Positions 31,469 through 38,960 of a stretch of DNA of 52,077 nt are shown here, in pieces. The notes below the pieces were generated by a model that searched no databases, was not told the origin of the DNA, and saw only the letters and a program-made list of their open reading frames with translations. Where the stretch lies: positions 1-52,077 of IMG/VR virus record IMGVR_UViG_3300013772_000008. The stretch is one strand, 5' to 3'. A program made the position numbers and the translations under genes. How positions within the stretch are numbered: position 1 is the stretch's first letter; every line of letters begins with the position of its first letter. This DNA comes from a virus.

Positions 31469-31974
31469 CAATCGCCCTCAAGTGTATCGATAGTATCCAT
31501 GACCTCGCGGATAGTGGTCGGCGCCTCCAACGCACGTGCCTCCTCGGGTGGCAAGTCACGAGTGGCGGGCAGGTCCATGCGCCGGGCCAGTTCGGTCACA
31601 ATGGTTAGGATGCGAGTCGTTTCCTGTTCGGTCAACATATTTATTTGTAGATCTATTTTGGCCCGACGGTCAGCGAGCCGCGCCTGTAAATTCTGAGAGA
31701 TGAGCACGAATGTCGCCAGAAAGATTGCCTCGAGCGAAACGATGACCGTCAGGAGCCCGAACGGATATGCGTCGAACATTGGAACGGGTAGCCCGCCGGC
31801 GTTCCAGACAATCCAGACCACGAAAAAGAGCGCATGAACGACGGCAAAGCCGATAGTACCGCTGAACTCGGCTAGCAGATTGGAGATATGGTCCGTGCGA
31901 CTCAACGCGAGCCGGTCACGCTGCTCCAGGCGCACAATCTGCGCGACGTTATGTTCGAGCCCCTCGCTGGTCAA
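31468..31974 (-). CDS. DUF1003 membrane protein
   Basis: 168 residues from a TTG at 31974 in a TTGA overlap with the stop upstream. Family pattern: DRLALSRTDHISNLLAEFSG, then two membrane helices (FAVVHALFFVVWIVWNAGGL; GLLTVIVSLEAIFLATFVLI), the signature SQNLQARLADRRAKIDLQIN and a helix rich in Glu/Leu. DUF1003 proteins are common in bacteria and rare in phages; no function is established. In a terminase-proximal slot it is probably cargo acquired from a host. Confidence 0.8.
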   Translation of the reverse strand: MTSEGLEHNVAQIVRLEQRDRLALSRTDHISNLLAEFSGTIGFAVVHALFFVVWIVWNAGGLPVPMFDAYPFGLLTVIVSLEAIFLATFVLISQNLQARLADRRAKIDLQINMLTEQETTRILTIVTELARRMDLPATRDLPPEEARALEAPTTIREVMDTIDTLEGD

Positions 31975-32426
31975 CCGCTTGCCTTGCGCCGCGGGTAGAG
32001 GCGTCGGCGCTCCGTCGAGTCTGACGGCCGCTCCTTGCCCTGCTGCCCGTCGCGTGTGATCACCAGCGGAAGCGGCTCCAACACCGGCCTCCAGCCGCAG
32101 CAAAGGCAATACCAGCTAGGCGGTAAGTCTAAGTCATCGCGGAACAGCCGACGCGCCCCACAGTGCCCGCAACACGCCGGCCGCGGGGGCACGGCGTGTG
32201 ACGGCGGTACCCACTCCGGACGCTTAGGCGCGACACGCTCGCCACGGGCACGGCCGGGCTGCACGTACCCCTCGGCCTTGCGGCGCAGAGCCAACGCCTG
32301 TTTGCGTGTGCGTTCGAGTTCGCGGCCCTCGTCGTCCAACCGTTGAGCCCAGCGCACATATGCTGCGCGTTTGCGGGCCCGCTCGCGTTCTCGGGCTTCG
32401 TCGTCATCCGAGCGGTTAGCTACCAC
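31971..32426 (-). CDS. Arg-rich zinc-ribbon protein, 151 residues
   Basis: GTG at 32426 with GGAGG ten bases upstream; the longer frame to 32537 lies inside the preceding gene. A coiled, strongly charged N-terminal half (RSDDDEARERERARKRAAYV; RELERTRKQALALRRKAEG) is followed by CCGHCGARR and YCLCCGWR, a zinc ribbon. DNA- or RNA-binding is likely by composition. Function unknown. Confidence 0.6.
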   Translation of the reverse strand: MVANRSDDDEARERERARKRAAYVRWAQRLDDEGRELERTRKQALALRRKAEGYVQPGRARGERVAPKRPEWVPPSHAVPPRPACCGHCGARRLFRDDLDLPPSWYCLCCGWRPVLEPLPLVITRDGQQGKERPSDSTERRRLYPRRKASG

Positions 32427-32659
32427 GGGCGTGCAACCTCCAAGTAGTGCTGATCGCAGCACCGCTTTCCGAGCCACATCCAACTTTGACCAAGGCCATC
32501 CCGCTGCCAGTGCCCAGCGAAACACAAGAAATAGCAACGGAAGCCAATCCGGACAACTCCAGCTGCTATTGTCTGACTAGGCTCGCCGCCAAAGAGGAAT
32601 GCCTGTTCTCGCTCCACCTGATCCCGGGTCATCCACGGTGGGTATCGTTCAGCGACCAT
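32420..32659 (-). CDS. Cys/Trp-rich small protein, 79 residues
   Basis: ATG inside the sequence ATGGTCGCTGA that also ends the gene upstream. Begins MVAERYPPWMTRDQVEREQA; later CYFLCFAGHW and CCDQHYLEV contain a likely metal site (C-x3-C...C-C-x2-H). Function unknown. Confidence 0.55.
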   Translation of the reverse strand: MVAERYPPWMTRDQVEREQAFLFGGEPSQTIAAGVVRIGFRCYFLCFAGHWQRDGLGQSWMWLGKRCCDQHYLEVARPW

Positions 32660-33017
32660 CGGGCACCTCTCGCACTATCGACACGTCGCCATAGACACGC
32701 TCCACGCAGGCGTGGCGGCCGCAACCTGCCACATGAGGCTGGATGGACCCAGGCCTTCCGGGGAATGGGTCCACGCAGTCCAAAGAACCACGGAAGCGCA
32801 GCACCCATCCGTCATGCCCAGCCAACGCCTCGATAGCCCCCCGCTGTTGCTGACCGTCGAGAGCCACTCTGATATTCGCGCTCTCAGGCCAGGTGTCCAA
32901 GTATACCGACACGTGATGCTCACCCAACCGGAACCGAGACGGATTGAGCGTCCGGTCGGTGCATTCGCAACTGCACCCCGCTCTGGCCTCAAGCGCAGCC
33001 AAGTTCTCAGCCGCCAT
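32649..33017 (-). CDS. Hypothetical protein, 122 residues
   Basis: ATG 33017 overlaps the stop of the gene upstream. N-terminal EARAGCSCECTDRTLNPS, central LGEHHVSVYLDTWPESANI, and a second Cys/His group (VAGCGRHACVERVY) suggest a small metal-stabilised fold. It ends VPDGR, sharing its end-sequence with the 50-residue gene at 33527. An overlapping frame (32675-33124) is its shadow. Confidence 0.5.
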   Translation of the reverse strand: MAAENLAALEARAGCSCECTDRTLNPSRFRLGEHHVSVYLDTWPESANIRVALDGQQQRGAIEALAGHDGWVLRFRGSLDCVDPFPGRPGSIQPHVAGCGRHACVERVYGDVSIVREVPDGR

Positions 33018-33537
33018 CGTTCCCCTCCAGCTCCCGTACCAGCGAGCGCACCTTCTCCAGCAGCGCAAGGATGTCCGCATCGCCCGTCTTGCCCATTGGC
33101 GCGCTTTCTGACTCGGCGGCCCAATCGCCGGCAATGTATTCCTGTAGGGCCTCAAGCGCGTGCTCAATCTCCGGTAGCAGAGCCAGCATAGCGTCAGGGG
33201 CTCTTGACCGAGGGGACGTGGCCGCCCCTCGTCGCTTGCCGTTTTTGGTCAGGTCCTTCGTCCGCGGACGAAGGAGCCCGCAGCGGGCACACTCAAGGAC
33301 GACGTCGGAATATGTAACCACTCGCCAGTCGTGGAAACCGAAAATGCATTTCATACCGTCTCCCACTCGAAATCGGGGCCTTCCGAGCTTGTTACGCTCC
33401 GTATTACAGCGAACGTACCAGTCCCCCGTCGCCGCGAAGGTCTCTAGTGCGGCTTGGCACCCTCGCGCCCATTCTTCAAGTGCCAGCGTCATTCCAACAA
33501 CAAGGCGGTCCCATTCCTCTCCGTTTTCAGCGACCAT
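33007..33537 (-). CDS. Zinc-ribbon hypothetical protein, 176 residues
   Basis: ATG 33537 with GGAGG six bases upstream; longer in-frame starts overlap the upstream gene. Helical N-terminus (MVAENGEEWDRLVVGMTLAL), then KCIFGFHDWRVV and LECARCGLLRPRTKDL form a zinc ribbon (C-x4-H...C-x2-C); the C-terminal third is a coiled-coil-like Leu/Glu segment. Function unknown. Confidence 0.55.
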   Translation of the reverse strand: MVAENGEEWDRLVVGMTLALEEWARGCQAALETFAATGDWYVRCNTERNKLGRPRFRVGDGMKCIFGFHDWRVVTYSDVVLECARCGLLRPRTKDLTKNGKRRGAATSPRSRAPDAMLALLPEIEHALEALQEYIAGDWAAESESAPMGKTGDADILALLEKVRSLVRELEGNDGG

Positions 33538-33679
33538 CGGGTACCTCCGGTCCGTCTCCCCGTCCGTGCTTGCGCCGCAACTGTCTGCCGGACTCCTGGC
33601 GTGCCTCCACGTCACGCAACCACGCTGCCCAGAAGCGGTTCCAATACCAGGCGTTCAGGGCCCTCCATAGGCTATTCAC
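33527..33679 (-). CDS. Small basic protein, 50 residues
   Basis: GTG at 33679 overlaps the end of the gene upstream by eight bases. The N-terminus is Trp-rich (LWRALNAWYWNRFWAAWLRD), the rest Arg/Gly. Its stop lies inside ATGGTCGCTGA, the start of the next gene, exactly as in the pair at 32649-32659. Possibly a membrane-surface helix; unknown. Confidence 0.45.
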   Translation of the reverse strand: MNSLWRALNAWYWNRFWAAWLRDVEARQESGRQLRRKHGRGDGPEVPDGR

Positions 33680-33794
33680 GTAACATCTCCGCGAGAGAGT
33701 TGATCAGTGCCGCCCGTGCAGCATAGGTGTCGCACCGCTGGCTGCGCAGATCAACCACGATCTCCAGGAGCTTCGCCCGCACTTCCGCGTCCAT
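33672..33794 (-). CDS. Small helical protein, 40 residues
   Basis: ATG 33794 overlaps the TGA of the gene upstream (TGATG). MDAEVRAKLLEIVVDLRSQR and the Leu/Glu-rich end indicate two helices. Function unknown. Confidence 0.5.
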   Translation of the reverse strand: MDAEVRAKLLEIVVDLRSQRCDTYAARAALINSLAEMLRE

Positions 33795-33991
33795 CACGTC
33801 GTCTCGCCCACGTCCGGCCACTGCAGCAGGCCGCGGTCCTCCAGCTCGAACAGCACCCACCGCAGTAAGGCGCTCACGCCCTCGGTGTTCCAGCGCGGCC
33901 CAACGGCGGGATCATCGGTTGCCGCATCGAGCAGCGCTCCCGCCCGCGCGGTGATACTCATACCAGCCAACTCTGCGTTCGTTGATTTCAT
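33794..33991 (-). CDS. Hypothetical protein, 65 residues
   Basis: ATG 33991 with GAGAGGAGAG upstream. Sequence MKSTNAELAGMSITARAGAL then a Trp/Leu helix (LLRWVLFELEDRGLL). First gene after the putative origin. A short Cys-pair frame (WWCKQPAPVGAQYGERWTCP) ends in an ATGA overlap with this start but has no usable start codon. Confidence 0.5.
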   Translation of the reverse strand: MKSTNAELAGMSITARAGALLDAATDDPAVGPRWNTEGVSALLRWVLFELEDRGLLQWPDVGETT

Positions 33992-34165
33992 GGGCTCTCC
34001 TCTCTCTCGATGCAGTCGGGGCAAGTCCAACGCTCGCCGTACTGCGCCCCGACCGGCGCCGGCTGCTTGCACCACCACTATCCGCCTACCTCGAATCGTT
34101 AACCTCAAGCGTAGCCCCCAACAGGATAGGCGAAGCGCTTGTCCGGGTGCAAGTCGTACCGCGAT

Positions 34166-34334
34166 GCGTAACAGTTCGAACGCCGCTTACTACTACTCTT
34201 TGAGTAGTAGATCTTAAACCGCGCGCGCGGGCGCGTTCATTTGTATACCGAGGCGTAACAGGGTGTTACGGGTGTTACGCATGGCCCCAAACTCAGCGTA
34301 ACAGCCGGTGTTACGCTTGTTACGCTTGTTACGC
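34166..34334. other. Iteron cluster, candidate replication origin
   Basis: The octamer GCGTAACA or its complement TGTTACGC occurs eight times: direct at 34166, 34253 and 34296, inverted at 34264 (last base changed), 34273, 34309, 34318 and 34327. The last three are a 9-base tandem (GTTACGCTT). GCGTAACA-GCCGG-TGTTACGC is a perfect interrupted palindrome. The cluster abuts the 3' end of a replicative helicase gene and fills the largest gene-free gap of this region. Iterons beside a replication gene are the usual sign of an initiator-bound origin. Confidence 0.7.
34190..34210. promoter_or_regulatory. Nine-base-pair hairpin in the origin region
   Basis: CTACTACTC (34190-34198), loop TTT, GAGTAGTAG (34202-34210). 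No T-run follows on either strand, so it is not a standard terminator. Its place between the single iteron at 34166 and the main cluster suggests a role in origin function. Confidence 0.55.
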
Positions 34335-34335
34335 T

Positions 34336-35652
34336 TCATTTATATGTGCCCTCGCTCGCCAGCCGGCCCCAACGCATCGTTCGCCCGTCCTGAATGGCAA
34401 CGAACTTGTCTTTGTGCCTGTTCAGAATCACGCGAATCTGTGCGGCCTTCATCGTCACCCCGCTCGCTTCCAGCGCCCGCTGAACATCCTCAACGAGCAT
34501 CGGCCCCCGGTTCTCGCTCAAGATGGTGTCAATCTGATGCGCCTGGCCCAGCCGAGGGAACATCCCCGGTACGTCGTTCAGGTCCATGCTTTCGTAGTGG
34601 ACCGATAGCAGCGCATCGCCTTCCCCGGTTACAAACTCGACGCCATACGCCCGCCGTCCGAGTGACTTGACATTGTTGCTCTTACGATTCTGTAGCACCA
34701 CGACGGCGGCTTCATCACCTCCTTCCTCTGCCTTCTCCATGCTCCAGGTCAGCCGCGCCGCGTTGGGCGTGAACACGGACCCGAACGGCTTGGACGGGCT
34801 TGCAGTGGTGCCCACTGATCCCGCGCCGTTCTTGGTCACATGGTCAATCCCCAACCAGGGGATGCGCAGCTCGCGCGCGGCATTAAAGAGCTTGAGCGTC
34901 GTCTCCGCGCTCTCCGGTTCTCCACCACGGGCCAGCGCGAGCGAGTCCACGATCATGAGGCCAACCTCGTATTGGCCGATGTAGCGCCGCAGTGCGTTCG
35001 TGCTCTCGGCTAGACTCGCAGACTGCCGACGATAGAGGATTGGCAATCCGTCGCCCGCCTCATAGATGCCCGCGCCCGCCTCAATTGCCCGCAGCCTTTC
35101 CGCGTGCGTCTCCGCGTCCGATTCCCAGTCGAGGTAGAGCACCGGCGCTCGTGCCGGCGCCGGACCGCCAAAGATGTTAACTCCGTGGGCAACTGCCACC
35201 GCAAGCGCCAGGCCGAACAGCGATTTACCGGAACCTCCATCTGCGAACAGTACCGTAGGGCCGCCGTACTCAATCCACGGGTGATAGAGCCAGCGCGTCC
35301 CCTGGCGGTCCGGAACGGTGTGCAATTCCACGACCGGTTCGCCCTCGCGGTAGTGCTGAATCGCATCGTGACAGAGCAGTGTAAGCACGTCCGCCCATTC
35401 GAGATCATCCTGTTTCACCTGTAGCGACCGCGAGAGGGTGGTGTGAGCCTGCGCCGATAGTAGGTTGAGCTTTGTCTGACTCAGGATTCCCGGATGTGGC
35501 TGCCGACTCGTCTCGACTATCACCTCGGCTGTTAACTCGCCGCCGCGCGCTTCGTGGAAGCGGTCAAATGTGATCTGCCATTCCTGCCGAGCAGAGCAGT
35601 AAACCGAACGGTCGGGTTCGTAGGTCGTCAAGACGCCAGCAAGCGCATTCAC
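34336..35652 (-). CDS. RepA/DnaB-type AAA helicase
   Basis: 438 residues from GTG 35652, in a GTGA overlap with the zinc-ribbon gene and with GAGAGGTG upstream. The ATPase core: Walker A FADGGSGKS at 136-144, YLDWES near 165, Walker B GLMIVDS near 225, the arginine region PNAARLTWSMEK near 290. This is the RSF1010 RepA-like (AAA_25) class of hexameric helicases. The C-terminal 90 residues hold a winged-helix-like part (MLVEDVQRALEASGVTMKAA). It should unwind DNA at the neighbouring iteron origin. An N-terminal 120-residue domain of unknown type precedes the ATPase. Confidence 0.85.
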   Translation of the reverse strand: MNALAGVLTTYEPDRSVYCSARQEWQITFDRFHEARGGELTAEVIVETSRQPHPGILSQTKLNLLSAQAHTTLSRSLQVKQDDLEWADVLTLLCHDAIQHYREGEPVVELHTVPDRQGTRWLYHPWIEYGGPTVLFADGGSGKSLFGLALAVAVAHGVNIFGGPAPARAPVLYLDWESDAETHAERLRAIEAGAGIYEAGDGLPILYRRQSASLAESTNALRRYIGQYEVGLMIVDSLALARGGEPESAETTLKLFNAARELRIPWLGIDHVTKNGAGSVGTTASPSKPFGSVFTPNAARLTWSMEKAEEGGDEAAVVVLQNRKSNNVKSLGRRAYGVEFVTGEGDALLSVHYESMDLNDVPGMFPRLGQAHQIDTILSENRGPMLVEDVQRALEASGVTMKAAQIRVILNRHKDKFVAIQDGRTMRWGRLASEGTYK

Positions 35653-35999
35653 GCATCGGCACCTCTCAGCAGTTGGCGCTCTCGCTTGGCAGGCAGAGAC
35701 TTGGGCTTGGCAACTGTCCGAGAAACTCGGACAGTTGCCGGCTTCGGCACCCACGGCGCCGGCACGCCAACAGTCCGATGACACCCGCGGCAGTGAGGGT
35801 TACCGTCCATGTCGTACGCTGCGTCGCCACTGGCTTGCACGACCACGCCGCAGATGCATTCCCGGATCGTGGCGAGCGTCTCGGCCTCCGAGAACATCGA
35901 CGCCGGTGCGGAGAGTCCGCACCGGCAATGACGGTGAGCCGCCGTAGCAGGCGCCGCGGCGGTTGGTGTCAGCGGGAAGACTACTGAGTGTTCGGTCAC
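35649..35999 (-). CDS. Zinc-binding protein, 116 residues
   Basis: GTG 35999 overlaps the stop of the RAMP-like gene (GTGA). Cys pairs HCRCGL, ECICGV and HCRGCH (near residues 24-27, 48-50 and 69-73) give two zinc sites. The C-terminus is basic (RVSRTVAKPKSLPAKRERQL). It is coupled to the helicase, so a replication-associated DNA-binding role is plausible. Confidence 0.6.
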   Translation of the reverse strand: MTEHSVVFPLTPTAAAPATAAHRHCRCGLSAPASMFSEAETLATIRECICGVVVQASGDAAYDMDGNPHCRGCHRTVGVPAPWVPKPATVRVSRTVAKPKSLPAKRERQLLRGADA

Positions 36000-36712
36000 T
36001 GTGCGCCGTTCGCCTCAAACCGCTCAACGTCAAAGCGTCCGAATCCCTGGGAACGCAGCGCCCCGAGTCCATTTTCCTCGGCATGATTCCAGATCTCTGG
36101 CCAGTCGGCCGGCTTGATCTCGTCATGCAACACGATCACCTCGAACTCAATCCGTGGACGTTCCACGAACTCGATATAGGTCAGATTCGATTGCGGCCCT
36201 TTGGGCCCCGAGACGTGACCGATGAATAGCTCGATACCACTCGGTTCCCTGAGGTGCCCGATAGTCACTGATCCGCCGTCGAAGTAAATCCGATCCGGAT
36301 TGACGAATACGCGCTCAGCGAAGAACGAGCGTGGCCCCTTCTTGGTTACGCCCCAGCGCTGTCCGGCGAAGAGGATGTTGACCGACTCCTTTAGCATCGC
36401 CTTGACCTGACGCGACTCGAGAAACAGACCACCGGTATCGCGTTTGAAGCCGTTGGTCTGCTTTTCGCCCGCAATGTCTGCGAGCGCCTTTTCGGCGTCC
36501 TCCTCGGCAATGGACACGTCGTGCCCCAGTTCGCTGAGCGTGCGCCGGACCATCAGCGCAAAGTCGCGCCCCTGGTCCGTGCCGATACTTTTCTTGATCC
36601 AGCCCTCAATGATCTTCGGGTCTTTCGGTACGCCGCCCATCAAGCGGTCCCGGATTTGCAGCGTGGCGTGGTAGCTGGTGAACGTTGTCGAGTCCTGTTT
36701 GAAGATGCCCAT
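35996..36712 (-). CDS. RAMP-like protein (Cas7/Cas5-type fold signature), phage family
   Basis: 238 residues, ATG with AAAGGA upstream. Features: LMGGVPKDPK near 24-33, GLFLESRQVKAMLKESVNIL near 94-113, FVNPDRIYFDGG, HVSGPKGPQ, and the C-terminal glycine-rich loop GLGALRSQGFGRFDV near 215-229, typical of RAMP proteins. I recognise this as a family found singly in many phages, with no known role; RAMP proteins usually bind RNA. There is no Cas1, Cas3, Cas10 or effector nearby. A 12-copy repeat array occupies its 5' leader. RNA binding is inferred from fold signature only. Confidence 0.65.
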   Translation of the reverse strand: MGIFKQDSTTFTSYHATLQIRDRLMGGVPKDPKIIEGWIKKSIGTDQGRDFALMVRRTLSELGHDVSIAEEDAEKALADIAGEKQTNGFKRDTGGLFLESRQVKAMLKESVNILFAGQRWGVTKKGPRSFFAERVFVNPDRIYFDGGSVTIGHLREPSGIELFIGHVSGPKGPQSNLTYIEFVERPRIEFEVIVLHDEIKPADWPEIWNHAEENGLGALRSQGFGRFDVERFEANGAQ

Positions 36713-36828
36713 GATGTCTGTCCTTTCGTGCGGTCGTTAAGTAACGGGTTGTGGGGGCCCGGTCCGAGTTGGGGCGTCGTTTGGTACTGTGCTGGCCCGC
36801 GCTGACCTGGGTCGTGCTGGGATGGCAA

Positions 36829-37315
36829 GTCGAAATGTTGTGGGTCGGGTAGCCAGGGATTGAGTAGTCGAAGCGGGGAGAGCCGGTGTGCTGAGGCGCG
36901 AGTGGAGACGGTTGGTCGAAGCGAAGGGCGCAGTGGTGGGAAGAAGTGACGGGTCGAAGTGAGTAGGCCAGGGATGTGCCGGCGTGGCAGGTCGAAGAGG
37001 CTAGGAGCGGAACGACTGGGGCAGACCTGGACCGGGACGTCGAAGAGGCACGATCTGAGCCGGATCGGATGGTCGCAACGTGATGGGAAGCGACCGGACT
37101 GAGCCGAGCTGGCATGTCGAAGAGCGCGGCGCTGGGCCGGACTGGGGGGACACGGGCCGTGTAGGACCGTCGCAGCGGGTCGGCCAGGGATGAATCGGCG
37201 TGACAGGTCGAAGAGAACGGTGCGGATCTGACTGGGCGTGGGCTGCTGAGGACAGGGGCGAGCTGTCGAATAGGCCAGCGGAGAGCAGTCCTGGTATGCG
37301 GTGAATAGTCGATTA
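36829..37315. repeat. Array of 12 short direct repeats (GTCGAAGAGGC core)
   Basis: The core GTCGAA (or GTCGCA/GTCGAT) recurs in the same orientation at 36829, 36867, 36915, 36953, 36991, 37039, 37072, 37116, 37169, 37207, 37265 and 37308. Better copies extend to GGCGTGGCAGGTCGAAGAGG (36982 and, changed at two places, 37198). Two copies also share GGCCAGGGATG about 22 bases upstream. Steps between cores are 33-58 bases, often exactly 38 or 48. The steps are not multiples of three, so the repetition is in the nucleic acid, not in a protein. The 612-base gap 36713-37324 holds no credible gene. Confidence 0.75.
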
Positions 37316-37324
37316 GCGGCATGA

Positions 37325-37846
37325 TTAGGCAGCCTCGCCGCGTACAATGCTGGTCCATATCTGCGTCAGCTCGGACCCGTTGAACCTTTCGCCGATCGTT
37401 TGCCCGCCTTCCAACCGAGCCTTAATTGAACGCAGGAACGAGACCGTTTTCAGTTCCGTGTAAGCCCGCTGTTCCCGTTCGGCGATGGCAGCGTCCAGGT
37501 CTTGAATGGTCATATCCATCAACTTCAGATGTCGGTCGCCGATGTGCTCCAGCCACGCATCCCAGCGGGAACGCTTGGTAAGCTGTTTCGGATCGTCCGG
37601 CGCTTCGTCATGCGAGACGGTCATGCGACTTGCGGCAGCCACCCGCTGCGCCGACTGGTAAGCAACCGTGTAGACCATCATGCCGATCGCCTCCTTGAGG
37701 AACTTCGCATCGTTCATCAAGTCATCGCGTACCCGCCGCGCGATCGTCGGTAGCTGTACCGAATCGTTCAGTGCATACTCTGCCTCCATCACGTTCTTGA
37801 CCTTGTTCGTAATGCGGACCTTGACCGGGGTAATACCGTCGTTCAT
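37325..37846 (-). CDS. Hypothetical protein, 173 residues
   Basis: ATG with AAAAGGAG seven bases upstream. Helix-rich, charged protein (MNDGITPVKVRITNKVKNVM; LPTIARRVRDDLMNDAKFLK; LMDMTIQDLDAAIAEREQRA). No catalytic motif or membrane span. It is the gene directly upstream of the repeat array and the RAMP-like gene in the same transcription direction. It could be the array-binding partner, but nothing in the sequence shows that. Confidence 0.65.
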   Translation of the reverse strand: MNDGITPVKVRITNKVKNVMEAEYALNDSVQLPTIARRVRDDLMNDAKFLKEAIGMMVYTVAYQSAQRVAAASRMTVSHDEAPDDPKQLTKRSRWDAWLEHIGDRHLKLMDMTIQDLDAAIAEREQRAYTELKTVSFLRSIKARLEGGQTIGERFNGSELTQIWTSIVRGEAA

Positions 37847-37867
37847 GGCGTTCTCCTTTTCAGCCTG

Positions 37868-38089
37868 CTACCCCATCCCCTTCGGCCTGCCGGTCGAGTG
37901 CCGCCGGCTCCACGTCCGCCCGCGTTTCAACGCCCGCAGCCGCTCGTCACGCGCCGCCACGGCGGCCCAGTCGATGATGATCACCGGTACCCGCGGTAGT
38001 GTGGGCGCCGACTCGAACGTTTGCCAGCCCGCCAGCCAGGCCTCATAGCCGGGATCGTCAGGTTGCATTCTGTAATCCGGCTTGTTCAT
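37868..38089 (-). CDS. Small basic protein, 73 residues
   Basis: ATG with GGAGG five bases upstream. MNKPDYRMQPDDPGYEAWLA then an Arg-rich C-terminus (RDERLRALKRGRTWSRRHST). May bind nucleic acid. Unknown family. Confidence 0.55.
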   Translation of the reverse strand: MNKPDYRMQPDDPGYEAWLAGWQTFESAPTLPRVPVIIIDWAAVAARDERLRALKRGRTWSRRHSTGRPKGMG

Positions 38090-38098
38090 AGCTGCCTC

Positions 38099-38935
38099 CT
38101 AGCGGTCGCTGCTACCCGTGGCTATGGTTGCCGGCTCCATGTCGAACACTTCCTGGCTGAGGCGCTTAGCGGCAATCTCGCAGTACCGCTCTTCGATCTC
38201 GATGCCGACGGCGCGGCGGCCCAGATCCTTTGCTGCGCGGAGCGTGGTCCCGCTGCCCATGAACGGGTCGAGGATCATCTCGCCCGGATCGCTGAACAGC
38301 GACACCAACTCACGCATAAGAGCCAGAGGCTTCGGACATGGATGATCTGGTCGCGCCTCCTTGCCCTTGACGGTGTTGTATGTCCAAAGGGCAGCACGGC
38401 CACCGCCATTCCAGCGCATTGCTCCCTGTGCGTGGACGATAGTGCAGGGCTCAAAGCCCACGGAGGGCCTATCACCGGAGAACTGTGGCATGGCGTCCGG
38501 CTTCACCCAGGCACCGGTTCGCACGTAGCGCATACCGACGACCTCGAGAGTGGAACGCCAGCGGTGGGTGCTCTCGGCATCGGAGAACACCACGGCCCAG
38601 CGCCTAGTTAGCCGCGCGAACTCCACGGAACACGGCTCAATCAGCTCGTCAACCTCACCGATGAATCCTGCTGCCAGCTTCTCAATCGACGTGCTCGAAT
38701 ACTGGTCATTCCGAATGCCCAGCAACGCCCCGACTCTTGGATCGGACACGGGAGAATGGCGGGGCTGGCCCTTGTGGACTTTCGCAGACGGATGTGGATG
38801 CCTTAGACGTGCGTACACGTCGCGTGCATATGGTGGGTCAGTCAGGATGTGATCTACTGGCTCGAGCTGCGGAAGAAAATCTCTACAGTTCCCGTGGTAG
38901 ATGGTGATACCGCCCTGGTCGTAGTACGGCGTCAT
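38099..38935 (-). CDS. N4/N6 DNA methyltransferase, beta class
   Basis: 278 residues. DPPY catalytic motif at 33-36 precedes the SAM-binding motif DPFMGSGTT at 223-231, the beta-class order. HILTDPPYARDV and GIEIEERYCEIAAKRL are typical. It would methylate A (N6) or C (N4). No matching restriction enzyme is encoded nearby, so it probably protects phage DNA or imitates host modification. It follows the C5-methyltransferase gene directly. Confidence 0.9.
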   Translation of the reverse strand: MTPYYDQGGITIYHGNCRDFLPQLEPVDHILTDPPYARDVYARLRHPHPSAKVHKGQPRHSPVSDPRVGALLGIRNDQYSSTSIEKLAAGFIGEVDELIEPCSVEFARLTRRWAVVFSDAESTHRWRSTLEVVGMRYVRTGAWVKPDAMPQFSGDRPSVGFEPCTIVHAQGAMRWNGGGRAALWTYNTVKGKEARPDHPCPKPLALMRELVSLFSDPGEMILDPFMGSGTTLRAAKDLGRRAVGIEIEERYCEIAAKRLSQEVFDMEPATIATGSSDR

Positions 38936-38960
38936 TGCCCGCCCTCGTGCTGCGTGATGC

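Noticed and set aside
33992-34110. A short zinc-ribbon gene before 33991
   Set aside because: The frame shows C-x2-C and an ATGA junction with the next gene, but begins directly after a TAG without ATG, GTG or TTG. Possibly a remnant.
36829-37315. A standard CRISPR array
   Set aside because: The conserved core is only about 8-20 bases and degenerate, spacing varies from 33 to 58 bases, and no cas1, cas2 or effector genes are present. Kept as a repeat array only.
36606-37358. Two long overlapping leftward frames (about 250 and 235 codons) across the repeat array
   Set aside because: Both stay open only because the region is GC-rich and stop-poor. Repeat units fall in all three frames, there is no ribosome site, and the translations are Ser/Arg/Pro/His-rich with no protein-like pattern.
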